Numbered from the stretch's first letter, positions 34,801 to 47,923 are shown. The stretch: DNA of 64,000 nt from Pomphorhynchus laevis (GCA_012934845.2 WNNJ02000353.1:1-64000); one strand, 5' to 3'. Numbers and translations are program-made. Notes: generated from the sequence alone by a model not told the origin.

Positions 34801-35165
34801 TAAGCGTGCGCCGGCACGCATTTGCCAAGTAAAAATAAATATATATTTATTTTTCTTCTCCGCTACCGGTGTAATGGCACCAGAAGCTGATAAGGTAATC
34901 AGCTGTATGTCCACAAAAGTTGCTGAGCGAAGAACACTGTCATACAGTAATTGCATAAGAGCATTGCGAACACACATATATCACTTACACTAGCAAAATG
35001 TGTATCGATGTGCGTGAGATCCACAAGGATGAGAACACAATATCGAATGGCATATGATCGCACCCGAAACAACCGGGAACGATTATCTGCAACGACTTCG
35101 ATTGACTATTATCAAAATTTTGAATCGAAAGACCCATTAGCGGGAACATTAATTGTATATGTTGT
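31852..35165 (+). mobile_element. decayed retroelement: Cys-rich N-terminus, RT, zinc finger and restriction-like endonuclease
   Basis: In order on the plus strand: a Cys-rich start (KCKGCRCAKANRRCTNC, frame 31852-32145), a helical region (VLERRLNQWRNNGISILFEQ, 32212-32463), an RT start (ADDSVRQVLQHLHSD..., GGPSSINADDW, 32504-32788), an RT palm with degenerate catalytic box CWYADNASC (33385-33415) and GPKYGFYINVPKC, a palm/thumb region (ISELVEVDAHIASYVVVHALQYKWNYL), a C.C...C / MHNIVRD zinc-finger-like block (34250-34360), and a PD-(D/E)xK-like part (ARSDIV, FFFDICIYNPLA, 34440-34620). I recognise the layout from predicted proteins of corals, Hydra and other invertebrates and from R2-type restriction-like-endonuclease LINEs. 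Many stops and shifts; inactive. A family-1 LINE end is inserted at 34695-34855 and the last segment (LRTHISLTLAKCVSMCVRSTRMRTQ split over two frames) resumes after it. Confidence 0.7.
34695..34855 (+). mobile_element. LINE family 1 tail inserted in the RT element
   Basis: About 160 bp: TCCGCTCTCCCTCCTTTATTGCATTC..., the tail hairpin (GTAAGCGTGCGCCGGCACGC), CATTTGCCAAGTAAAAATAAA. A very short 5'-truncated insertion between the PD-(D/E)xK part and the final segment of the host element. Short T-rich repeats (ATTTTC / TTTTTC) flank it. Confidence 0.85.
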
Positions 35166-35169
35166 AGAA

Positions 35170-35829
35170 CTTACGATATTATTATAAAAAATTATATCTA
35201 AAAAATAATAATAAATGAATAATATTTATTATTCAAAATTATGAATAATATCACATCCACATATGTGCATGTATAATATATATGCAGTGTATTTATATCA
35301 TATGTGCATTCACGTCAAATGCAATAATTTGTTTAGGGCATTGTTCATGAGAATGAACAATACTTGAGATTATTGTACAAATGGTAAGTAAATAGTGTTT
35401 TTATCACATAAAGAGAAATTATTGAATATCCATTTATCAACATTTTCTGGAATGACAGCTTTAACAATTTTATATCTAGCAAAAAAGCATCCAATATTAC
35501 ATATATTGTTTTGTACAATAAAAAATACCAAAATTACGATATTTTAAGAAAGATAACAAAATATGAAAATAAATGAGTTATTAAATTTCTTGTTTTTTAC
35601 TTTGATAAAATATAAATCGGTTAAACAGGCCAATCATTAGATGACAAAGATTAAGATGTAATGAGGCATTCTCGAATATACCTTAAAATGCCTAAGTCGG
35701 GCTATTGTTGAGGGCAGTGAAATTTTACATCACAGAATTGATTATAATAACATCGTTGTTTGTTCAAAAGAAACAAATTGTTTGGATATTAATATTGGAA
35801 TCGTATTACATTAATAAAAATCGTAATAT
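35170..35829. other. AT-rich spacer
   Basis: No gene seen. One ATTGTTCATGAGAATGAACAAT inverted repeat lies around 35340. Confidence 0.5.
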
Positions 35830-38070
35830 TATTATTCATTGACCGAAAAAAGAGCAAAGCTCAAAACAGGGGCATCACAGTAAAAAAGAGAGAGAAATAA
35901 AATATAGTCAACAAAATAGCTGAAACAAGGAATGATTCAAGGCGGAATTCAGCACGAAGATAATTCTTCAATTCTGATACATGTGTGGCCTCAACAACAG
36001 TAGATGGTAATTTATTCCAATGTTTGACAATTCGATGTCTTATGTCACCTCGGTTCCGCTTCGGTCCCAGTTTGTGTACCAGTTTAAGCTTGTGTCCTCG
36101 TAGATTTTCATTAGCAGAAAGTGTAAATAGAGGGTTTAAAACGTGCTTAGAAGAGTGCAGTGTCCTCCACACCAACATCAAATATGCTTTAATTAAGGAC
36201 GTCTCAACATCGCATATGCCTAGAACGTCTAGTATCTTAGGGTAGGGAATATCTCGAATAGAAGAAACCATATGGCTAGCTTTACGGAGAATGTCCTCAA
36301 GTAAACGTAAATCACCCTTAGATTGCGGAAAGACTGCTGATGAAGCATATAGCATATGAGAAAGGACAATCGAGGGGAACAGCACCCTAAATGAGTCAAC
36401 ATCTATTGAACCTAGCGTTCTTCGTAGTAGCCCTAGGATGCGTTGACATTTGCTTACAATATATCTTACATGAGGACCCGATAACAGATTATTAGATAAT
36501 ATAATACCGAGATATTTGACTTGATCAAAATTCTTAATGGTAGCACCGCCTAAAGTGTACGAGCCGGAATACATCAACTGACCTAAATGCATGTGATAGG
36601 TATTTTCTATGTTAATAGTAAGATCATGTAAGTTACACACGAGGGTATGAAATCTATGTCCTTCTGAAGCCGGTTATTATCTGAAAGATCCCGAATATCA
36701 TTCCAAATTTTGATATCATCGGCGTACATCGAAAATTAGCAATTGACATGACATATGTCATTGACATAAATGTTGAACAGAGTAGGACTTATGACTGAAC
36801 CTTGAGGTACGCCACTCGACATTGTTCGCCAACGTGATAAAGTGTTTTTAACTTTCACCGCAAATAACCTATCTTGGAGGAAACAACTTAACCATCGAAG
36901 GATACTACCTCTAATGCCTACATCAAATAATTTACTAATTAAAATGGTATGATTAACCCTATCGAATGCCTTTGATAAATCGAAAAACAGAATATCAACT
37001 CCGTGTCCAACCTTCAAGGAATTACACCAGCTAGCCCGCCCACTAACTAAGTCAGGCTCACTGGTCTATAATTTTCCAGTAGCAGATCTTAAAACCTTCC
37101 TTGAAAATTGGCTTAATGGTGACTTTTTTCCACTCAAAAGGTAAAATTCCTGAATCTATGGAGCAACGGTAAATAAGCCAGAGCGGAAAGCATAGTGCTG
37201 ATGCAGCCTCTCGCAATACAATCGATGGTATATTATCAGGACCACTAATTGACGAAGGGTTTGATTTTCTTAGCTTATCGAATACATCCAGAACAGAGAA
37301 TTCAACACGTCATAATATAGGGTTATCTACAATATCAGATGAAAGTAACTGATCGCTATCATTTGAAGAACTCGATACGCTAGGAAGTTCATAGTGATCA
37401 TTGCAGAATCATAATGATTCTGCAATTTCGCTCGCATTATTGATAGAATTTCCCTCGGAGTTTATTAAGCTAAACGAATCCCATTGAGAATATCTCTGAC
37501 CACGAATAAAACTAAATATATTTCGAGAATTCTGATTAAAGGATTTACACATGCTAGTAATATAGGTATGACGTTTACTTCGTTTAATCGAAGTGACTCT
37601 ATTTCTAATAACCTTGTATGAGAAGAAAGATCTAATACCCCGTTTGAAATCCAGGAAGGCGCGATCTCGTTTTACTAGAAGAGATCGTAGGGACACATCC
37701 ACCATACAGGATGCTTCAGTCTTTTTCGAATAGAGCATACAGGTGTATGTGCCAATAATATTGAGAGTAAAATATTTTGGAAAAAGTCCAATGCTGGTTG
37801 TATTCCTAAAATACAAGAGTTGGGCCATTGAATATTTGAGAGAAGAGTTATAATAGTGGAATAATCGGCTTACTTGAAATTCGGAAATTTATTACAATTA
37901 GAAGATACCTTGAGATCAAGGTTAATAAGAAAATCGATGGTAGCATGATCACTTGAACCGATTGGAGGACCGTACTTAATATTCCCAATTGCATTCTCCT
38001 TGACAGTAAGACAAATGTCGAGCAAAGAAGACTTATCCTTCCTATATCGCGTATGCTCATGGACATGCTG
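35830..38070 (-). mobile_element. LINE family 3, 5'-truncated copy
   Basis: Minus strand: remains of the endonuclease (37848-38066), a linker (37409-37828, FSYKVIRNRVTSIKRSKRHTYI), RT with VDILFFDLSKAFDRVNHTILI, LRWLSCFLQDRLFAVKV, GVPQGSVISPTLFNIYVNDI (36736-37017), a long frame 35861-36640 (259 codons: IENTYHMHLGQL, YLGIILSNNLLSGPHV, ...LSHMLYASSAVFPQSKGDLRLLEDILRKASHM, HWNKLPSTVVEATHVSELK), and a tail in AATAAT repeats near 35830. The segment with the catalytic box is damaged around 36650-36735. Confidence 0.88.
37399..37425. repeat. 12-bp perfect inverted repeat in LINE family 3
   Basis: ATTGCAGAATCA and TGATTCTGCAAT around a 3-nt loop, at the start of the 37409-37828 frame. Confidence 0.8.
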
Positions 38071-38601
38071 AAATTATGTTGAATAATAAAGCAGATAATT
38101 GAATATTTTGTAACGATTTAAAAATCGATTGTTCAATCATTGATTTATTAGTTATAGATTACGTACATTAATCTATAACTGAATCAAAGTAAATAGTTCA
38201 GTTATTTGATTCATTATACGAATCAATCAAAGTCATTTATTTTAACTGGCTGAATTCCGTTATTTCGTTGATGTTGTAATTCCATTATTTCGATCTTGAG
38301 CAAATCATCTTTTAATAAGTGATTAAAATTAATTATTAAAATAATTAATTATTTTAGAACTTACCAAATCTTTAATTACACAAATATAAGGCAACTGGCT
38401 TAACTGGTTTAATTCCGTAACATCGCTGTAAATAATTTACCTGTAACTAGTATGAACAATATATTTACGAAGATTTGTTTAGAATATATATAATATATAT
38501 TACATTATATATTATTATATATTATATTATATATTATATATTATGTATATTATATATAATAATATATATAATAATATATAAGATAACTTAAGTGTATCAT
38601 T

Positions 38602-38638
38602 TGATAAGGTGAATAAATTGTTTTTATTCACCTTATCA
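38602..38638. repeat. 16-bp perfect inverted repeat
   Basis: TGATAAGGTGAATAAA and its exact complement separated by 5 nt. Confidence 0.9.
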
Positions 38639-39019
38639 CAACACCTTGATTATAGTTTTCACCTATTTTTACGTTTTTTTTCTTTCATAAAAACAATTTT
38701 CATAGTAATTGTAATAATATTGTCTATCCAACATTAGGTTTATTTTCTATATAAATTTAAGTTATTTAAATGCTATATCTTCATAAAAATTAAAACGACA
38801 ACAGTAGCTATTGAAAAATAGAGCTTTAACATATTGGTCAAATATTAACTTGATATTCTTGTTTAGTTCTTGTTTAGTTATGTTTAGTTAAAGTCATGGT
38901 AGCCGCAGCTTTCGGAATATAGAACTTAAACTACTTTTTATTTTTAACAACAAAAATAATGACCCTTCGTGGTTCCTACAATTACATCTTAAATGTTTTT
39001 GAATCATGTATATTAAATA

Positions 39020-39200
39020 TACATTTTTCTTATCAAATAGTTACTTTTTAACATATAATTTTTAATGTATAATAATTTAACGAAACTGCTATTAATTTGT
39101 CTGTTATAAACTTTATATATTTTTTATATAAAGTTATAAACTTTATATATAACAATAATAATAGATTTTATTTATAACTAATAAGCATGCACCTAATAAG
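39020..39200. repeat. dispersed duplication, partner at 40525-40685
   Basis: TACATTTTTCTTA.CAAAT.GTTACTTTTTA...CTAATAAGCATGCACCTAATAAGATAAAA is found in both places in the same orientation, over 150 bp, with few differences. Confidence 0.85.
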
Positions 39201-39426
39201 ATAAAATAATCCAAAATTCATAATAAACGTAATGTTTTTAAGTATTACCTGATACAAATAGTCATATATTTTTAATCCAAACAACTGGTATGCACCTCAA
39301 CTGGTATGGGTTGAGGTACAGTTTACTAAATGTGATATTTAGATCATCTTTGGTGTTTATTTATTTACGATGTCTTAAAAATAATCAAATGTTATAAATG
39401 GAACTGATTTAAAGCATTTAAATCAT

Positions 39427-39775
39427 AATTATATATTTTATGAAAGTAGTTTATTTAAATTTCACGAAATTTCAAATATTATAAAAAATTATTAAAAATT
39501 ATTAGATTTATATTCATTTAAAAACAAGAAGTTAAAATAATGACAATATAATTTGACATGTGAAATTATTTTCGTTTTAATGATTGAAAAGTTCCATTAT
39601 ATATTTTATGAAAGTAGTTTATTTAAATTTCACGAAATTTCAAATATTATAAAAAATTATTAATTAATTATAAAAAATTATTAGATTTATATTCATTAAA
39701 AAACAAGAAGTTAAAATAATGAAAATATAATTTGACATGCGAAATTATTTTCGTTTTAATGATTGAAAAATACAT
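39427..39775. repeat. 168-bp tandem duplication
   Basis: ATATATTTTATGAAAGTAG...AATGATTGAAAA occurs twice with a period of 168 bp; the second copy has a small extra TAATTAATTATAAAAA piece. Confidence 0.9.
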
Positions 39776-40689
39776 TACATGATAGAAAAGTAAAATTGTA
39801 AAAAAATTAAAAAAAAATTGATGGCAGAATTTTCTAACATTTGTTTCAAACGTTTTCCAGGTTTCCTCGCGTCCTCCTCACAATACGAAGATCTTTATTG
39901 AAACAATTCCCTCTAATTTTATTTTCACCGCTTAAAGCATTATTATTCTACATTATCCACTCTTTGGCAAATGAGTAAAATTTGTTTCTTAATAGAGTTG
40001 TTAAGTCCTTCTTACTTTTGTTATAAATTTGTTGCTTACTTATAAAAAAATTTAATTGATTAAAGGAGTGAATATAATGTTTATTGAAATCGAATTTTCG
40101 ATTTCAATAAATATTTTTTAATTTTCTTGAGGCACATCTCTGCATTTCATTGTCTGGATCTCGTATTTTACCACTGTGACATGATATACCAACTTAGAGA
40201 TCGTTATTTGGAAGGATACACCTATATATCCTTGTCTGTATATCGTACTTTTGATTGACGATTTCTGCAATAAGAGGGTAGGCAGTCAATAGACTCTACC
40301 ATCTCGATTGTATTGACATCTCTCACACCTTGCTGCTGCTCCATTGCACATACAGCATAGATGGTGAGTATAGGGCCTTGCTCGTGGCATACAATCCGAG
40401 TAAGGATGACAATTTCAGTAAGAATGACAGTGCCAGTTTTTTGTATATTGTATTGTATGTAATCACCCAAAATGTATGATTACCTTGTAGGTAATAATAT
40501 GGTGTAATAAAAGCTCTTAAAATTTTAATATACATTTTTCTTAGCAAATTGTTACTTTTTACATATAATTTTTAATATATAATAATTTAACGAAGCTGCT
40601 ATTAATTTGTCTGTTATAAACTTTATATATAACAATAATAATGGATTTTCTTTATAACTAATAAGCATGCACCTAATAAGATAAAACAG

Positions 40690-43505
40690 TTCTTACAATT
40701 GAAAACAATTAACAGAAATATCCTATCCTAGACTTGGGCGATAGTCTTATATATCACAGAGTGATCTGGTCTACCAGCAAACACAAACGCGACGCTTCCT
40801 ATTGAACCAATCAGGGTCTGCTGCACACCAGCGAGCCCAATCGCAGCGCACGATAGCCAATAGTTTCGACGTGAGGAGCTTCAGAAATCTTAGTCTTTGC
40901 TCCGGAGAACGTCATTTTGAAAAGCAGACTAATACCGAGATTGCTCAGGTGCACAAAAAGCGCATCTGAGCTCTCCTATTTAATGACAGATGTTGGACCC
41001 GTTTCAGGTCCCATCTAGCTATCTTCAGGACACTCTTAAATTTATTCAAGTCGGATCCGACAGTCCATTTAACCGTAATGGTAAACCACAGGTATCTTTT
41101 TAGATGTGTAAAGACCGGTAGGGGTTGATTGCTTAAAATGGAGGAAAGAAATGATATTGCTAGTCTCTTTAGCTTTTTCTTGGTGATGGGGCACCATGAA
41201 TGACAACCACCTGCGATTTCGAGGAATTTAGAGGAAGATTGGGTGGGAATAACTTATCTTTTAATCTTAAAACTAATTTGCTGATTTTAGACTACATCTT
41301 TGTACCTGCGTCCAGAAAACAGGGCTGTGGGATCATCAGCGTATACCGCTAGATGTTGATCACGCTGAAATGTTTAAACAGAGCAATTGAGGAGCAAGAA
41401 ATAAGATTGGATAAAGTGGAGACATTTGAGGCACACCTGTAATTGGATAGAACTGACGATCATCAGGGTCATCCTCGTAAAAAATCGCTTGGTATATAAC
41501 AATATATCCATCCTGTTAGCATTTCTCGCAGTCAATCCGAGGGACCAGTGAGAGGAGATAACAATGGGAATAAATATACTATTAAAAAGCAAAGAAAGTC
41601 AAGAAAGACAGTCACATCAACCTGATGGCTATTATCTTAAAAAAACTGGTGCACTTCACCTATTGCAGAATGAACCGAACGACTTTTTACAAACCTATGA
41701 AAACTTGGTGGGATTAAATTTTGCCTATTAAAATGATCGCGGATTTTACGCTTAAGGGCTTTTTCGTAAAAGGAAATGAGAGATTTTTGAATCGAAATTA
41801 GCCGCAGGTCTTTAGAACATAAAACCGGCTTTTTCTTTAGTAAAAATAGTCGACGGCCAATGTTAATACCAGCAATATCAGATGGTGTGACTAAAAGCGT
41901 AGTGATGACGACCTCCTTTCTATAAACTTCCGTCAAAAGCTGACAGACGCGAGTGGAGAGTGGCGAATATGTTTTGGAGGTTCCCGGAAGATGATCCCAG
42001 AAGTTGAGGATATCCGTAACAGTGAAGTCCCTACTCCTTAAACCGCCGAGGTAAAGATTGGCTGAGGAGAAAGAGTGGCTCCATAATTGTGATCGGATAG
42101 TAACTATTCCAAAACTTTATCAAGACCTATGTTACTAATCCAGCCCGATGCTATCTCCAGCCAGCTAACAAACTTCTCGTTCTTGAAAATCTTCCAAAAA
42201 GAAGACTGAGATAGATTAAGGCGAGCAATGTTAACCTTATCCCTGCTCAATTGAAGTATATACCTAGAACTCCAATATTCTTTCGAGGGAGCTTGTTTGA
42301 AGGAAACAGAGAGATTGGGGTGGTGTGACATTTTTGCTAGGACCTGGAGTTTTGTTAGAGTGTGATTCAAAATACGATCTTTATAGGTAGTCTAAAGTAT
42401 CCCGGTAGCTTGCCAAGATAGGTAAGAATTAAATCGGGTCAAGCTCAATTTTCCTACGACATGGAACAGTCCAATATCCGCTTGAAAGAACGTCACTCTG
42501 TTTGGATCAAAGTGGAACCTCCTTCTCAGCAGAGTATCTTCTTCCAACCGCCAACGAAATAGGTCGTGCGAAGTGGTCAGTTGTTGGAGCGACTGCTCAA
42601 CACAGAATAGCTTAAGCGACCATTTCTCGTGTAGCAGTAGGATGTCGAGGAAATAATTAGTTGCTGTTCATTGAAAGGTAGGGGATTGTTGTTTGTGTAT
42701 AAGATAATCGTCCTTAGCTCTGCGGAGTGCTGCTTTAATCCAACAACAGTTCTACCGCTAAAGTTACCAAGAATCATGTCATAGCCGCTGACTATAATGC
42801 GATCAAGGAGGTCACGGTTCTTGTGAATTTCTTCTGGTCGAATATAGATATTGGCTATGCTCATGCGTTTACCATCTTTACGAAGTGTTATAGCTAAACA
42901 TAACAAGGCTGAACAAGAGTAGTTAAGTAGAAGAGATTATCTTAAAGGGATCTTGACTAAGGTTACAAGACTTTGAGAAGAATAGAAATGAGGCGGGGTT
43001 ATATACGGAGTATAGTGGGTGGATATATGCATTGTTAAACATCTAGTAATGTCCTGGGGAAGCCTACCGATTTAGTTTCCTAAAGGACTATTACATCAGC
43101 ATCTCGTCCAGTTAAAAAACAAAGAGTAGAAGTACCTCTCGACTACTTCCCGTTTCGTTTATTTATGTGTGGGGAAGCGGCCATCTAGTTGAAAGCAGAA
43201 GTGGAAGGGTTGCTTATTCCACTGCTGGATCCAACTGAGACCTCACTGTTCCCACCCGGGCTGATAGGAATATCTTCATTTCTCTTATTATCGCAACCAT
43301 CGATTAGAGCTTCTTCATTTGCCAGTTTCCATTTCCATATTTCTTCGACATTTTGATTACCTTCTTACCGTTGACAAAATATGCCCGTTTATTGGAAGAT
43401 GCTTGTTCTTTCATAATGTGAGACGAGGATAGCATCGCAGAAATTGCTTGTGCTAACAACTTCTCTAAGTTCTTTGAGAGTTCTGCAAATTTCATGTCCA
43501 TAAGT
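40690..43505 (-). mobile_element. LINE family 4, 5'-truncated copy
   Basis: Minus strand: ORF1 C-terminus (43304-43501), endonuclease (42577-42906: ANIYIRPEEIHKNRDLLDRII, YDMILGNFSGRT), RT (42104-42370; 41637-41936: RRLFLLKKKPVLCSKDLRLISIQKSLISFYEKALKRKI; 41374-41592) and the C-terminal region to about 40700. The catalytic box lies between frames. More diverged than the copy at 20.9-24.4 kb, with many shifts. Confidence 0.85.
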
Positions 43506-43540
43506 TTAAACTATCTTGTTATCCCTATTAACTACTTACA

Positions 43541-43680
43541 TTCCAGATTATTCCTGTCAGTTCCAGATTATTCCTGTCAGTTCCAGATTATTCCTGTCAG
43601 TACCAGATTATTCCTGTCACTTCCTGATTGTTCCTGTCACTTCCTGATTGTTCCTGTCAGTTCCTGATTATTCCTGTCAG
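43541..43680. repeat. seven 20-bp monomers, 5' UTR of LINE family 1
   Basis: Seven head-to-tail units, first one TTCCAGATTATTCCTGTCAG, with substitutions in units 4 to 7. The array ends 49 bp before the ORF1 ATG at 43730. The core TTCCAGAT(T/C)A recurs in the 16-bp monomers at 11942-12468. Confidence 0.93.
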
Positions 43681-43729
43681 TTCGGATCGCTACGCTCGCG
43701 GATTGAGCTCAATCTATCGATAAAAGGTC

Positions 43730-44932
43730 ATGCCTAAAAAAGCGCGATCTCAGATCCCTGTTCCTGATCAAGAATCTTCCACATCGGAATGCAATGATGG
43801 TTATACCAGCTTTGAAGTTGGATGCGATTCCAAAGATTGTGATGTATGGACACTTGTTCGTGTTAAAATATCCGACCACTCGGTGTATAAACGTAAACAT
43901 TTCACATGCGGTTTTTGTACATCAGTACGACTACTACAGTTATCCTGCTCCTCTACTCCTGTATCACACACGACCACTCAGACCAATGCTGTTTTAGATG
44001 TTTCCCTCGCATCAACACCTGACTTCGCATCTTATAATCCCATTATTGAACCTACACTCTCACACACTCCTCGTTCAACTACGTACAAAACTTCCATTAA
44101 TCTTTCTCATTCTAACAATGCTAACGGTAAAGCTTTTCATCTCGTACCTCCTCTTTCCTATTCCTCCCCCAATCTAAATAAATCTCAAACTTCTTTATTC
44201 TCTTCACGTACTTCTTACTCGACCTCCCCCGTATCACTTCTCAATAATTTACATCCTTCCATCAAAATCATTTCCAGTAACATTTCCGATCAAGTGATTC
44301 AACACTCCATTCCTGTCACTCATGCCCCAACCTATCTTAATTCTCCTTACTCTACCTCCCACGTATCACTTCCAAATAATTTACATCCTTCATTAAAAAT
44401 CATATCCAGTCACATCTCTGATCAACCGATTCAACACCCCGCTCCTGTCACACTTGCTCCAACCAATATTAATTCTCTATCAAGCACCCCTGTCATTTCC
44501 ACTTAGATCTGCTCATCTGCCTCGGCTCCTACTAGCTCTGACCATCCACCACTTCCACGAAATCGTTTTCCTTCGTGCGATCGCTGTATAATCATATCAA
44601 ACTTAAAGCTTTCCGAATCTGCTGCTCCACAATCTCGCATCGATGATGATGCATCTGCTTTCAGGTCTATCCTAGCAACCATTCTTCCTGATGATAACCC
44701 ATCACTCTTCAATAATATCGATCCTGTATCCTTTATTCGTTTAAACAAATCCACTAAATTCAATCATCTCAGTCCTCCACTCTTAAAAATCGTTTTCCGA
44801 CATAGTTACATGCCTCTTCTGTACTCTCAACGTTTTAAACTTCTTACAACTTCATCTACTTGCCGTATCTTTCCTGACCGCTCCCCTTCTGATATTGCTC
44901 AGCTCAATTTAGCTCGCATTGAGAAACATTGA
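43730..44932 (+). CDS. LINE family 1 ORF1 (PHD-like), one internal stop
   Basis: 401 codons with a single TAG at 44504-44506. Residues about 20-65 carry the PHD-like pattern (VGCDSKDCDVWTLV...FTCGFC). A long Ser/Thr/Pro-rich linker follows with two near-identical repeats (LNNLHPSIKIISSNISDQ and PNNLHPSLKIISSHISDQ). The C-terminal domain (PLPRNRFPSCDRCIIISNL, DDDASAFRSIL, LYSQRFKLLTTSS, RIFPDRSPSDIAQLNLARI) matches the copy at 8.8-11.9 kb. Likely an RNA-binding coat protein. Confidence 0.85.
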
Positions 44933-45015
44933 CGTGAAACAAACGACAAGTCCTCATTATCTATACGTCAAATCAACGGAAATTTTCACGTTGTACACAC
45001 AAGGCCAAAAATTCG

Positions 45016-47923
45016 ATGGCGTCCCATCTCTCCCCCTTGTCTTCTTCGCTAGTCAATCTCGCTCCTAAGCATACTTTTCGTCTTAGTCTATTCAACACTC
45101 GCTCCATTCTTCATAAAGCTGATATGCTTCTCGATATCTTCGATCAATTATCTATCGATATTCTCTGCATTACCGAATCCTGGCAATCTGAATCCGACGA
45201 TCGTGCTATTCGTCGTCTATGTCGCTCTGGTTGTTCTCTAGTTGAATCAGCTCGTCAAATTGCATCTAATACATCTACTGCTTCTAACCATGGCGATATT
45301 GTTGCCATTGCTCGTCACCCAATGTCTTTACGTAAAATCAACGTTAACATCCGTTACACTTCGTTCGAATTACTCATATGCAGATTATCAACTCATTTCC
45401 CTCTGGAACTTGTGATTGTATACCGTCCAGGTTCAGTTGCCCCATCACGTATCTTCTTTAACGACCTTGAAGATCTAATGTCTCACTGTTCATTGTCTTA
45501 TACTCCTTCTTTTGTTCTCGGTGACTTTAACATTTGTCTTGATCGCCCTTCTGACTCTGACTCTATCACTTTAACTAATCTTTTTTCTGATTTTAACTAT
45601 AAATTACTTTCAACAAGCCCAACTCATATTCTCGGCGGTGCTCTCGACATCATTGCTGTTCCTAACTGCTTCAATGACTATACCTCCTTGTCAATTACTG
45701 ATCCTGGTTTGTCCGATCATTTCCTTGTCACTCTTACTCTTACTCGTCCCCATCCTCCTTCTCCGCCTTTACCATTATCTACACCAAGTCGACCCTGGAA
45801 GCTTCTCGATATCCCTATTCTCTGCACAGCCTTACTCAATTCTTCACTCTTTTCACTTCCTCTTAACTATCTCTCTCCCGATGATCTCTGCATTCTGTTT
45901 GATTCTGAACTTACGTTGATCCTCAATAACCTTCTACCTAGTCGACTTCGACGTTCCCAGCGCTTGCGCCATGCTCCCTGGTTCGATTCTGACTGTAGTC
46001 TTTCTAAGCGTCGACTCCGTCACTCTTTTCGTATGTATAAACGCTTTCTTAAACGTTCACCCAACTCACTCCCTCCAAATCTTCGTGATTCCTACTTTTC
46101 TCAACGCCGTTCACATCTCATTCTTATACGTACTAAACGTACTCTCTTTTGGCGAAATCAACTCGAGTCATCTTCCAACTCTAAATCTAATTGGAAAATC
46201 TTAAACTCAATTCTTTCACGATCATCTATCCCTTGTAATATAAATCCTGATGAATTTTATTCTTATCTACAAACTAAGCTATCTAATTTACTTTCCCTAC
46301 TACCCATAGCCCCTTGTACCCTTCTTCTCTTTAAATACTTCCCTCCCAGAACTATTCTACCTTCTTCCCGTTTCGTCCGATGAAGTTTCTTTGGTTCTGA
46401 TGTCATTACCTAATAAAACCTCTCCTTCTGACCCAATTCCCACTCACTTGCTTAAAAATATCTGCTCCTCAATCTCACCCTTCCTAACCACGTTGTTCAA
46501 CTCGCCCATTCGTAGCCGTACATTTCCTTCCATCTGGAAATGCGCCACTGTTCGTCCTCTCATCAAAAAGCAGTCTCTCGACTCCTCACTACCATCTTCG
46601 TACCGTCATATTTCACTTCTCCCAACCCTTTCTAAACTCCTTGAGCGTCTCGTTCTTGAGCAAGTTAATACATATCTCTATTCCTCTAACTTATTTCCTC
46701 CCTTCCAAGCCGCTTTTCGCTCTAATTACTCTACCGAAATTGCATGTCTTAAAGTTTATAACGACTTACTCATATCGCGCGATCATAAATTATGTAGTGT
46801 CATAGTTTCTCTTAATCTATCGTCTGCTTTTGACATCGTCGATCACTCGATTCTTCTCCATCGCATTCGTTATGATTATGGCTTCTCTTTACCCACTGTA
46901 TCATGGTTTTCTTCATAGCTATCAAACCGTACATTTCGCGTCTATTCTAACTCTTCTCTCTCCCATCCTTCGTCCATTCCGTCCGGTGTTCCACAAGCCT
47001 CCGTATTAGGCCATATGCTTTTCTCTCTTCTTCTCGGTGATTTGTCTTCGATTTCTCATAAATTTAACTTCCATGTTATGCAATATGTTGATGACATTCT
47101 CATCTATGCTCATGCACCTGTTTATCGTATTCACGATCTTAGTGTTTCTGCTTCCGACTGTCTTGTCTCAATTTCCAATCATCTTTCTTCCCTTCGCCTT
47201 TCTCTGAATCCTGATAAATCCAAAATTATGTGGATCCTACCTCAACGCATCGGCTTCGAACCTCCCTCCGTATCATTAAATTCTACAATTCTTCCTATCG
47301 TTGATAATCTCGTTTTCCTAGGCTTCCATTTTGAGAACCGACTTTCACTTAAAACTTTCGTTAGAGATAAAGTACGCTCATCTACCTTGATACTCCGCAA
47401 CCTCCGTCAAGTTCGTAAATTGATCGATTTCCCTTCTTGTATGACTCTAATATCTTCTCTCCTTTTTTCTAGACTCGATTATTGTCTTAGTCTATTTTCC
47501 AACTCAGCTAAATCCACACTTCTTCCCCTACAACGCATCGTTAACGCAGTCGTCCGAATTCTCTTCCGTCTTCGTCGTTTTGATCATACATCCTACCATC
47601 TTGCTTCTCTCGATTTGCCTACAATTTATTGTCGTGTTCAAATTCGTCTTCTTATCGTTGCTTTCCGCCTTGTAACTTTTCATACCCCTTCATTTCTCAA
47701 TCTTCCTTTTCTTGATAATTCTCGTCCTGTTTACTGTTCCCTGCGTTCCTGTAATTCCCTTCTTTTACATGTCCCAAACTACTCTACCTCTTTCGGACTC
47801 CGCTCTTTAATTGTGACCGCTCCTCTATCGTGGAACCATCTGCCCATTCATATACGCCAATCAACTTCCCTGCCGTGCTTCAAACGACAAATCCTATTCC
47901 ATTTAAACAATTTATCTGCTTGA
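45016..47923 (+). CDS. LINE family 1 ORF2 (endonuclease + RT), two breaks
   Basis: Frame 45016-46383 (455 codons): endonuclease motifs FNTRSILHKADML, ITESWQSESDDR, SNHGDIVAIARHP, IVYRPGS, VLGDFNICLDRP, LDIIAV, LSDHFLVTLTL. Then 46391-46918: RT with RHISLLPTLSKLLERL, AAFRSNYSTEIAC, SVIVSLNLSSAFDIVDHSILL. Then 47015-47923: LFSLLLGDL, catalytic MQYVDDILIYAHAP, LNPDKSKIMW, VFLGFHFENRL, LRRFDHTSYHLASLDLPTIYCRVQIRLL, WNHLPIHIRQS. The catalytic box is YVDD where the sister copy has YADD. A stop near 46382 and one at 46918 interrupt the frame. Confidence 0.92.

Larger units (their letters stand above)
38071..40689. other. AT-rich repeat-bearing spacer, no gene identified
   Basis: Very AT-rich. It holds an AT dinucleotide-type tract (38480-38580), a 16-bp perfect inverted repeat at 38602-38638, a 168-bp tandem duplication and a dispersed duplication (listed separately). 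A minus-strand open block at 40222-40547 reads like a decayed element but I recognise no family. Confidence 0.5.

Noticed and set aside
40222-40547. Host gene on the minus strand
   Set aside because: Frames overlap in an AT-rich, repeat-bearing region, with no recognisable motif and no splice structure.
43541-43680. Independent satellite unrelated to the LINE
   Set aside because: Its unit shares a core with the array in front of another copy of the same LINE, and the distance to ORF1 is the same (49 and 48 bp).
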